Source: Desulfurococcaceae archaeon MEX13E-LK6-19 (GTDB lineage Archaea > Thermoproteota > Thermoprotei_A > Sulfolobales > Desulfurococcaceae). From it: a stretch of DNA of 64,000 nt. This document shows positions 55,053 through 62,268 of this stretch, in pieces. Each line of letters opens with the position of its first letter. Within the stretch, counting starts at the first letter, position 1. The stretch spans positions 1,079,612-1,143,611 of the forward strand of contig CP072660.1 in NCBI GenBank assembly GCA_029637525.1. Reading direction: 5' to 3'. The notes under the pieces are model-generated. The model was not told the origin of the DNA and made no database searches. It saw nothing but the letters and a program-made list of their open reading frames with translations. The translations under genes and the position numbers were made by a program.

Positions 55053-55228
55053 AATTCTTTATCGTAATGAGTAATATAACTGATCTTCTGTTGTGAAAAA
55101 GTAGTATACAATACTCTTGATTAAATAACATAATCTATATACTCTTTATTGTATAAGAGAACGTAGTAGTATTTAATAAGAAGTAGCAAAACATCTTCTA
55201 CAAAAATATGATTATACGAAGTGTACTC

Positions 55229-56269
55229 CTAGGATATAACTTCTATGACATCAGATTCAATATCTTCTAGATAAGCACCCCATCCTCCTACGCTATATTT
55301 TAGCCCAGTACTTGTCTTAACAATTATTCTTGCAATACCAGCATAGACATCATAGAGTGTGTCAATAGGTTCTCCTTCAACTACTATCGGTTTCTTATTT
55401 TTCACGAGTTTTCCTTTGACTCTAACAACTACTTTTCTTCCCTTCTTCTTTAAGGAGTCGATCATTACTATGGCTCTGGGTACATTAACAAACCTTCTTA
55501 GAAAGACTTTTTCTCCAAAAGCGGTGTAGACAGGTTTAGCTAAATCTCTTATGTTGTGGAGGAAGTATTCTGTGAATAATTTGACTAGCTCCTTGTTTTC
55601 AGTATAGTACCCCGAAGGAGTATGCTCTGAGGGCTCATACCAGTCTGTAGCAAAAACCACCATTTTCCTATCAGGAAGCGCGACAACTATACCGTAAGTC
55701 TTCTTGATCCTGTGTTCGTCGACATAGGTAATGGGCTCTATTTCGTCATAAGTGACAAGACATGTTGAGACACCTCTCTTGTATGCTTTGATCAATGGTT
55801 TCTCTATGAATGAGAACATATGCTTATAGCATGATACTAGAAGCTCGTGCTCAGCCGCCTCAATGGCTTCGATTATGCTATTCTTTATCTTGGCTAATGG
55901 TTCAAGCCTCCATATTATACCTGTGCCAGGCCTAGGTTTCTCCTTGCTTAAAACCTCAAGTAAACCAACAACATTCTCGTAGCTCTCCTTAATTTTCTCT
56001 TGTATTTTTTCAACAAGTCTTTGTAAGGCAGTTTTTGGCTCTATCGCACGATAAAGCTTAGGTCTACCTTCACTAGACACGATAAGACCTTTTTCTTCAA
56101 GTCCATGAAGTACATCGTATACTCTTGGTTGAGGTATATGGGCTTTTTTAGCGATCTCTGTACTAGTTAATACTCCTTCACGTAAGAGTATAATGTAGGC
56201 TTTAGCTTCATAAGATGATAAACCAAGGGTTTTGAGTTTAGCAATAATCTCCTCGATATCTACATTCAT
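55229..56269 (-). CDS. TrmB-family sugar-responsive regulator (module 3)
   Basis: A ~346-residue TrmB protein. The winged helix is LGLSSYEAKAYIILLREGVLTSTEIAKKAHIPQPRVYDVLHGLEEKGLI, then EGRPKLYRAIEPKTALQRL, a helical linker and the sugar-binding half ending in YSVGGWGAYLEDIESDVIEV. ATG 56269 is chosen because GGAGTG lies 8 bases upstream; GTG 56278 is too close to it. It sits between the importer operon and the HAD/GH65 pair, with inverted repeats in both flanking promoters, so it most likely controls both and perhaps itself. Confidence 0.9.
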   Translation of the reverse strand: MNVDIEEIIAKLKTLGLSSYEAKAYIILLREGVLTSTEIAKKAHIPQPRVYDVLHGLEEKGLIVSSEGRPKLYRAIEPKTALQRLVEKIQEKIKESYENVVGLLEVLSKEKPRPGTGIIWRLEPLAKIKNSIIEAIEAAEHELLVSCYKHMFSFIEKPLIKAYKRGVSTCLVTYDEIEPITYVDEHRIKKTYGIVVALPDRKMVVFATDWYEPSEHTPSGYYTENKELVKLFTEYFLHNIRDLAKPVYTAFGEKVFLRRFVNVPRAIVMIDSLKKKGRKVVVRVKGKLVKNKKPIVVEGEPIDTLYDVYAGIARIIVKTSTGLKYSVGGWGAYLEDIESDVIEVIS

Positions 56270-56386
56270 ATTTTTCACACTCCGTTCAGACTCTGTATAA
56301 CAAGATAATCTTATGGTATGAGTTGTTTCCAGGCACTCTCATGTGCCCTTTCTCTTCTATATAGTACTCAAATATACATATTTTTT

Positions 56387-56410
56387 ATATACTACAGACT
56401 GGTAGTATAT
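56387..56410. promoter_or_regulatory. Perfect inverted repeat in the TrmB/HAD-GH65 divergent promoter
   Basis: ATATACTAC-AGACTG-GTAGTATAT is a perfect repeat with 9-base arms and a 6-base spacer, in the 196-base region between the module 3 regulator and the HAD gene. It overlaps the 3' end of the TTTTTTATATA element that probably serves as TATA box for the HAD/GH65 transcript, so a bound protein should repress it. It is the strongest of the repeated TAC-N6-GTA-type sites in the window. Confidence 0.6.
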
Positions 56411-56465
56411 TATTGTTCTGGTATAGTAGTGCAGAGACAAGGAGCTATGAAGGTAGGGTACTTCC

Positions 56466-57170
56466 ATGATTTACGTGTTTATATGGGATTTCGATGGTGT
56501 CATAGTGTTTACTCCTCATGAGGAAGCATGGAGGATTGCTGCTGAAACATATGGTGCCAAGGGTTTTACACATGATTTCTACTTAAAGCATGTAGCTGGA
56601 CGCCCGAGATTTGAAGGGGGGCATGCGATCTTAGAGCTTCTGGGAGTCTATAAAGCAAAAGGTCTTGTAGACAGTGAATCTAAGAAGAAGCTTTTGAGAG
56701 AATTTACTAATTTCAAGAATAAAGTCTTTCGCGAGCTCATTGAGAGAGGTGTCTATGAAGTTAATTGGAGTGTTATAGACTTCATTATCCGGGCTAAGAG
56801 AGAAGGCATAATTCAAGTACTTGCTTCTGCCTCGAAAAACGCTAGCCCCATAGCTTACAAAGTTATCATTAAAGGCTATGGCGTCTTGGCAAACCTATTT
56901 GATATAGATGTTAGTGGGACAGGCCGCTCTAAAGAAGAGGTTTTCAAGAATGCTGTAGAGTATGTTAAAGAAAACTATGGTACAATAGACTGTGCTATAG
57001 TTTTTGACGATGCACCCTCGGGAGTCAAAGCTGGTAAGAAACTTGGCTTAAAAGTCGTTGGCTATGGTGGTAATGAATTACTTGAAGCTGGAGCAGATCT
57101 TGTTGTTAAAGAATTCAAAGACCTTAACCCCCTGGTTCTGATCAAAGAGCTTGGGTGTATTTTAAAATGA
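56466..57170 (+). CDS. HAD phosphatase/mutase, beta-phosphoglucomutase-like
   Basis: A 234-residue HAD hydrolase with a helical cap. Motif I is IWDFDGVIVF (nucleophile Asp9, general acid Asp11), the cap substrate motif AGRPRFEGGHAIL, motif II LASASKN, motif III lysine in GTGRSKEEVF and motif IV FDDAPSGVKAGKKLG. The cap motif and the ASASKN string are those of beta-phosphoglucomutase, which turns beta-glucose-1-phosphate into glucose-6-phosphate. The next gene encodes a GH65 phosphorylase that releases beta-glucose-1-phosphate, and the two overlap by 4 bases, so the assignment is strong by context. A plain sugar phosphatase is the alternative. GGTAGGG precedes ATG 56466. Confidence 0.82.
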   Translation: MIYVFIWDFDGVIVFTPHEEAWRIAAETYGAKGFTHDFYLKHVAGRPRFEGGHAILELLGVYKAKGLVDSESKKKLLREFTNFKNKVFRELIERGVYEVNWSVIDFIIRAKREGIIQVLASASKNASPIAYKVIIKGYGVLANLFDIDVSGTGRSKEEVFKNAVEYVKENYGTIDCAIVFDDAPSGVKAGKKLGLKVVGYGGNELLEAGADLVVKEFKDLNPLVLIKELGCILK

Positions 57171-59335
57171 AGTTTATTTACAAACAAAATAAGCTTGATT
57201 ACCGTATGGAAGAAAAGTTGGGTACATTACTTACTCTAGCTAATGGTAGGTTTTCTATTCGTGGAGAACTAGAGCTTATACCATCACGGTATGGAATCTT
57301 TGTCAGTAATGTATACGATTACGCTCCGGTTTACTATAGGGAAATAGTTAATCTCCCAAGACCTATCGGAGTATATATCATAGTTAATGGGGAACCTTTG
57401 GTATTCAGTAAAGAAGCTAAGTACCACATAGAGCGTATATTAGATATAAACAAAGGTGTCTTATCAACGAAGATTACTTGGGAGCGTGGAGGCAAGAAAG
57501 TACTCTATGAAAGTACGAGAATAGTCCATAAGAAGAATAAGTTTCTTGCAGGGCTTCGTTTCAAGATAAAAACCATGGGTTTTAATGGGAAATTAACCAT
57601 TATATCACCAATAGAACTTGATAAGACAAATCCTTCTTTTCCTGAACACGTTACTATAAGACACTATAAAGTTCTGGACAAAGTTGATAGCAAGCAAGGT
57701 GTTGGCGTTATAGTTGAGACTCATGACAAAAAATATAGAGTCGGTATAGCATCGCTTCTAAGACCTAGTGGAAGAAATGATTTCGAGAGAATTTTCATAG
57801 AGACGGGCAATGTTGTTGGAGAATCTATTATTCTTGATGTAAATGACGGGGATGAACATGTGTTTACAAAATACATTAGTGTGGTAAGAAATATTGATGT
57901 AGATAATGTTCTCGAGAATGCATTGAATGTACTTGTTGATGCTCTAGATAAAGGATGGAATACCGTATATGAAGAACATGTTGAAGCATGGGAGTCTATT
58001 TGGAGAGAAATAGACTTATCTATAGAAGGTGACCCATACGCTGAGAAGTTGTTGAAGTTTAATGCATTTCATCTACTACAGTTAGTTGATGATGAGAAGG
58101 ATTATATTATGATCCCTGCTCGCGGACTACATGGCATAGGTTATAGAGGGCATGTTTTCTGGGATACAGATATCTATACACTCCCGTTCTACACGCTAAT
58201 AGTTGGCAAAGCAGGTAGATTGGTGCTTAACTATAGATGTAATCTTCTCGGTAAGGCAATAGAGTATGCTAGATCCCTTGGATATAATGGAGCCAGATTC
58301 CCGTGGGAATGTGCTGACGATGGTTATGAGGCAGCACCTAACGAGATTCCTCTCGATGTCCTTGGCAAGGAGAAGATACCGATCTATACTGGTATAGAGG
58401 AAGAACATATTACGGCTGATATAGCTTTTGCTGTAGACTATTATTACAATGCTACAGGAGACGACTACTTCATGGAAAGATGTGGTTTGAAGATAATATT
58501 TGAGTCTGCTAGGTATTGGGCTAGTCGTGTAAAGATGAAGAATGGATTCTACGTATTGGAGAAAGTGATGGGCCCCGATGAATACCATGGACATGTAAAT
58601 AATAGTTTTTATACAAATATTCTTGTTAAGAAGAATATGGATCTAGCCATAAGATATTATTATGCCTCACGGAGAAAGAAGAAGTGGTTGCAAGTTGTTA
58701 GAGAACTAGGTATAACTCTCAACGAAGTTAATTTATGGAAGGAAATAAGAGACAAGATCTACATACCCTGCAATAAAGATGGTTTTTGTGAGGAATTCGA
58801 AGGTTATATGGAGCTCAAAGATTACGTTATTGAAGATGAGTGTTTTGGTGAACAATGCGTTCCAAGAGAGATTCTCAATAGAGTTGAAGAAACAAAGTTA
58901 GTTAAGCAAGCCGATGTTGTTGCTGCGATGTTTATCCTCTACGATGAGTTCAAGAAAGATGTTATCAGGAAGAATTTTGAGTACTATGTTAAGAGGACCA
59001 CACATGCTTCATCGCTTTCACTACCATTTTATGCTGGTTTAGCTGCCCGCCTCGGATTGATAGATCTAGCTTACAAGTACTTTATTAGAGCAGCAGAAAC
59101 AGACCTAAATGATATCTATGGAAATACTGAACATGGATTCCATGTTGGAGCAGCAGGCGGGGTATGGTACGCATTCCTACATGGATTCCTGGGTATAACA
59201 TTGAAGAATGGTGAAATAAAAAGTATCGAGCCAAGACTTCCTGATCACTGGAAGAGAGTATCATTGAACATAATTGTTGGTGGCAATAAGAAGAAAGTGG
59301 TAGTAGAGAATAAAGAAAATGTAATACATGTATAA
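57167..59335 (+). CDS. GH65 glycoside phosphorylase (maltose/trehalose/kojibiose type)
   Basis: A 722-residue inverting phosphorylase or hydrolase. An N-terminal beta-sandwich (to about 270) is followed by an alpha6/alpha6 barrel with GHVFWDTDIYTLPFY, GARFPWECADDGYE and the catalytic acid Glu472 in VMGPDEYHGHVNNSFYTN; HASSLSLPFYAGLAARLG and NTEHGFHVGAAGGVW lie near the phosphate site. The length is near the usual 750-790. The protein cannot be assigned to one disaccharide by eye; trehalose, kojibiose, nigerose and maltose phosphorylases share these motifs. ATG 57167 overlaps the HAD stop (ATGA); GTG 57155 is an alternative. With the HAD protein it should split imported disaccharide without spending ATP. 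Confidence 0.88.
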   Translation: MKFIYKQNKLDYRMEEKLGTLLTLANGRFSIRGELELIPSRYGIFVSNVYDYAPVYYREIVNLPRPIGVYIIVNGEPLVFSKEAKYHIERILDINKGVLSTKITWERGGKKVLYESTRIVHKKNKFLAGLRFKIKTMGFNGKLTIISPIELDKTNPSFPEHVTIRHYKVLDKVDSKQGVGVIVETHDKKYRVGIASLLRPSGRNDFERIFIETGNVVGESIILDVNDGDEHVFTKYISVVRNIDVDNVLENALNVLVDALDKGWNTVYEEHVEAWESIWREIDLSIEGDPYAEKLLKFNAFHLLQLVDDEKDYIMIPARGLHGIGYRGHVFWDTDIYTLPFYTLIVGKAGRLVLNYRCNLLGKAIEYARSLGYNGARFPWECADDGYEAAPNEIPLDVLGKEKIPIYTGIEEEHITADIAFAVDYYYNATGDDYFMERCGLKIIFESARYWASRVKMKNGFYVLEKVMGPDEYHGHVNNSFYTNILVKKNMDLAIRYYYASRRKKKWLQVVRELGITLNEVNLWKEIRDKIYIPCNKDGFCEEFEGYMELKDYVIEDECFGEQCVPREILNRVEETKLVKQADVVAAMFILYDEFKKDVIRKNFEYYVKRTTHASSLSLPFYAGLAARLGLIDLAYKYFIRAAETDLNDIYGNTEHGFHVGAAGGVWYAFLHGFLGITLKNGEIKSIEPRLPDHWKRVSLNIIVGGNKKKVVVENKENVIHV

Positions 59336-59346
59336 AAAATCATGAA

Positions 59347-59778
59347 CTACCTTACAATTAGTACAGGGCAGGGAGCTAGTCTGGCTACAGAATCAGATAC
59401 ACTACCGAGAAGCAATTTCTCGAATCCTCCGAGACCACGACTACCCATTATTATGAGGTCTGCTTTCCACTCCTTGGCTTCCCTAATGATTTCGTCAGCT
59501 GGATGTCCGCGCCGTAAAGAAACCTCTACATCAACACCATGTTTTTTAGCTAGTTCTTTAGCTTCAATAATGAGGCTCCTACCTTTCTCTAAAAGACTTT
59601 TCTCAAGAACTATACCTATGCCTGACACCATTATGCCTACATGAGTAGTATCGACAACGTGGACGACTCTAACTCTACAGCCTAGCGCAAGTGATAATGC
59701 GCAAGCAATGTTGAGGGCTTTCTTAGCGTAGACACTGCCATCAAAAGCAACTAGTATTCGGGAAAATGGATGTTCCAA
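59347..59778 (-). CDS. Universal stress protein (UspA family)
   Basis: A 143-residue cytoplasmic protein of the ATP-binding Usp type. RILVAFDGSVYAKKALNIA opens the fold, GHPADEIIREAKEWKADLIIMGSRGLGG follows, and the nucleotide loop GSRGLGGFEKLLLGSVS fits G-x2-G-x9-GS. It probably forms dimers. The start is TTG 59778 with GAGGTGT about 12 bases upstream. It is convergent with the GH65 gene (11 bases apart) and about 120 bases downstream of pyrB. No functional link to either is evident. Confidence 0.87.
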   Translation of the reverse strand: MEHPFSRILVAFDGSVYAKKALNIACALSLALGCRVRVVHVVDTTHVGIMVSGIGIVLEKSLLEKGRSLIIEAKELAKKHGVDVEVSLRRGHPADEIIREAKEWKADLIIMGSRGLGGFEKLLLGSVSDSVARLAPCPVLIVR

Positions 59779-59899
59779 GACTATCTATACACCTCAAAAT
59801 CGGTAACTACCATGGGTATATTATGTCAGCTATAGCAAAAATACCAATCGGTGTGATTTACGTGATTAATCATAAAAAAGATTCCATTAATTCCTTAGG

Positions 59900-60826
59900 C
59901 TATACGCCAAGAACCTCCTTTATAAGAGCCGCGCGTACATATAGACCGTTTCTTGCTTGTTCAAAGTATTTTGCTTGAGGCAATTTATCAACGCTTGAGT
60001 CTAGTTCCCATGTACGGGGTAGAGGATGCATTATTATTGGTATCTTCCTATATTTCATAAGCATATTGGCTGTTATCCTGTAGCTCCCCTTTAGTTCTTC
60101 GTACATACTCTTGTCGGGTAATCGTTCCTTCTGTAGCCTAGTAACATAGAGTACGTCAAGTTTCTCGATAACTTCTTCAACATTGTCCACCAGATAGTAA
60201 TCGATCTTGCCTTCTATCTTCTTGAGCACTTCTTCTCTTATTTGCAGTGGCTTTGGTGCAATGTAGTAAATAGTGATGTTATTGAATTTTGAGAGAAGAT
60301 ACGATAAACTACTAGGTGTACGACCATACTTAAGATCCCCCATGATACCAATAGTCAACCCGTCGACATGACCTAGTTCTCTCCAAATAGTATAGACGTC
60401 GAGGAGTGCCTGGGTGGGATGCTCATTCCATCCATCTCCAGCATTAATTATAGGAGCATTGATAATGTCCTTGATCTGCTCTGGGAACCCAGGTTTACTC
60501 TGCCTCAATACTATAACGTCAGGATCATATCCATCAATTATTCTTAGCGTGTCTACATCGGTTTCACCTTTTGCCAAACTAGAAGTAGTAACATCGAAAT
60601 CAATAACGTCGCCGCCAAGCCTCTTCATGGCAAACTGGAAACTTAGCTTTGTCCTCGTGCTTGGCTCGAGAAATACTGTAGCCATGATTTTTCCTCTAGC
60701 ATAGTCCAGAATACCTTTATCTCTAATTTCAGAACGTAGTTTCTCCGCTAGTTCGAAAAGATAGAGAACAGTGTCTCTGTCGAATTGTAGAGCAGAAACT
60801 ATGTCTTGGTTCTTCAGACTAACCAT
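59900..60826 (-). CDS. pyrB: Aspartate carbamoyltransferase catalytic subunit
   Basis: Joins carbamoyl phosphate and aspartate to make carbamoyl-aspartate, the first committed step of pyrimidine synthesis. The 308-residue protein has FLEPSTRTKLSFQFAMKRLG (carbamoyl phosphate loop), SSLAKGETDVDTLRI (80s loop with Ser/Lys), GDGWNEHPTQALLDVYTI, GDLKYGRTPSSL and HPLPRTWELDSSVDKLPQA. The length matches. ATG 60826 lies about 35 bases after a CATATAAATA element. In most archaea pyrI, the regulatory subunit, follows; here a UspA gene follows instead, so pyrI must lie elsewhere or be absent. Confidence 0.95.
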   Translation of the reverse strand: MVSLKNQDIVSALQFDRDTVLYLFELAEKLRSEIRDKGILDYARGKIMATVFLEPSTRTKLSFQFAMKRLGGDVIDFDVTTSSLAKGETDVDTLRIIDGYDPDVIVLRQSKPGFPEQIKDIINAPIINAGDGWNEHPTQALLDVYTIWRELGHVDGLTIGIMGDLKYGRTPSSLSYLLSKFNNITIYYIAPKPLQIREEVLKKIEGKIDYYLVDNVEEVIEKLDVLYVTRLQKERLPDKSMYEELKGSYRITANMLMKYRKIPIIMHPLPRTWELDSSVDKLPQAKYFEQARNGLYVRAALIKEVLGV

Positions 60827-60873
60827 GAGAGTCGAACCTCTATAAACACATATCTTTATTTATATGATAAAAA

Positions 60874-61350
60874 CTATTTCTTTGTTGTTGAACTTATTTG
60901 CTCGGCAGCCTTAAGTATAGCTCTTAATATATTAACGTAGCCTGTACATCTACATATATTACCACGTAGATACTCTTTTACATGATCTATAGTTGGTTTG
61001 GGATTCTTTCTCAAGAGACTCCAAGCCATCAACACAAATCCTGGAGTACAATAACCACACTGTATAGCGCCTTCCTCGAGAAATGCTTTCTTGATTATAT
61101 TGAATAATGGGTCGTCTTGAAGTCCCTCAACGGTTATTACATTTCTTCCATCAACTTCTACCGCTAAAGTTAAACAGGAGAGAACAGGCTCGCCATCAAC
61201 TATTACTGTACATGCTCCACACTCACCTATACCGCATCCATACTTAACACTCGTTATTCCAAGTTTATCTCTAAGCACATTGATCAGTAGCTCATTAGGC
61301 TCAACATCAACTTCCACAGGGCTCCCATTAAGTCTGAACTTGATCCTCAT
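60874..61350 (-). CDS. Molybdenum hydroxylase small subunit (two 2Fe-2S clusters)
   Basis: A 158-residue iron-sulfur subunit of the xanthine dehydrogenase/CO dehydrogenase family. The plant-type cluster uses C39, C44, C47 and C59 (YGCGIGECGACT), and the second cluster C98, C101, C133 and C135 (CGYCTPG and NICRCTGY). It passes electrons from the molybdenum centre to FAD. ATG 61350 follows GAGGTGATC; the gene starts 7 bases after the FAD subunit gene. The gene order is large-medium-small on the minus strand. Confidence 0.93.
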   Translation of the reverse strand: MRIKFRLNGSPVEVDVEPNELLINVLRDKLGITSVKYGCGIGECGACTVIVDGEPVLSCLTLAVEVDGRNVITVEGLQDDPLFNIIKKAFLEEGAIQCGYCTPGFVLMAWSLLRKNPKPTIDHVKEYLRGNICRCTGYVNILRAILKAAEQISSTTKK

Positions 61351-61356
61351 ATATGA

Positions 61357-62262
61357 TCACCTCTTCGCTCTCTCGAAAGCTTTTAACAACACGTCATAAA
61401 CAATAGTCTTTGCGACACTACGGCGATACTCGGCAGTAGATCTAATATCAGTTATTGGACTGATATCGTTAACAACAAGCTTGGCGGCATTCCAAGCAGT
61501 TTCTTTGGTGAAAACTCTTCCTCTCAGATACTCTTCAACACTCTTTGCTCTAACAGGTGTTGGCGCGACAGAGCCTAGTGCTACAGCAACATCTCTAACA
61601 ACACCGTCTTTGTCTACAACAAGCTTAGCAGCAGCATTAACTTTGGCTAAATCCATTGAAGTCCTCGCGATCTTTATAAATGCCGAGCCTACATGCCCAG
61701 TTGGGTATGGTATAATGATCTCTGTTAGTATCTCATCATAGTTAAGAATAGTCTTCTTAGGTCCTCTGAAGAACTCTGTTATAGGCACATCTTTTACTCC
61801 ATAGGGCCCGGCGATCCTGAGTTTTGCGTTAAACACCATTAATGGTGGTGCTGTGTCGGCTGCTGGCGAGGCGTTACACAAGTTACCACCAATAGTAGCC
61901 ATATTACGGATCTGTGGGCTAGCCATAGATTTAACGGCTTCATGCAGGGCTGTGAATTTTTCCTTGATAATATTGTTCTCCTCTAGCTCTTTGAGCCTGG
62001 TCAAAGCTCCTATGGACAAGTGTTCCCCATAATCTTTTAATCCATAAAGCTCCTTGATCTTCTTGATATTAATAATGTACTTGGGGTTGATTTGCTTCAT
62101 TTTAATTTGTACAAGAAGGTCTGTTCCGCCTGCCAGGATCTTTGCATCCGGACCTAGTTTACCAAGAAGCTTAATGGCTTCATGGATTGATGTTGGCTCG
62201 TAGTACTCGAATTCACATGGTAGTATACGTGTGTTGACACGGTTAATCCATGGAACACCCAT
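61357..62262 (-). CDS. Molybdenum hydroxylase medium subunit (FAD-binding)
   Basis: A 301-residue FAD subunit. FEYYEPTSIHEAIKLLGKLG leads to the FAD loops AKILAGGTDLLVQ (about residues 36-48) and TIGGNLCNASPAADTAPPL (about 120-138), and the C-terminal domain includes PTPVRAKSVEEYLRGR. It takes electrons from the small subunit and passes them to an acceptor, possibly ferredoxin or a quinone in this organism. ATG 62262 follows GAGGGGTGATC. It lies 7 bases after the large subunit gene. Confidence 0.92.
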   Translation of the reverse strand: MGVPWINRVNTRILPCEFEYYEPTSIHEAIKLLGKLGPDAKILAGGTDLLVQIKMKQINPKYIINIKKIKELYGLKDYGEHLSIGALTRLKELEENNIIKEKFTALHEAVKSMASPQIRNMATIGGNLCNASPAADTAPPLMVFNAKLRIAGPYGVKDVPITEFFRGPKKTILNYDEILTEIIIPYPTGHVGSAFIKIARTSMDLAKVNAAAKLVVDKDGVVRDVAVALGSVAPTPVRAKSVEEYLRGRVFTKETAWNAAKLVVNDISPITDIRSTAEYRRSVAKTIVYDVLLKAFERAKR

Positions 62263-62268
62263 GACCGA

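Noticed and set aside
29072-59335. The carbohydrate island as a mobile genomic island
   Set aside because: No integrase, transposase, flanking repeats or tRNA boundary was seen around it, and base composition looks like the rest of the window by eye.
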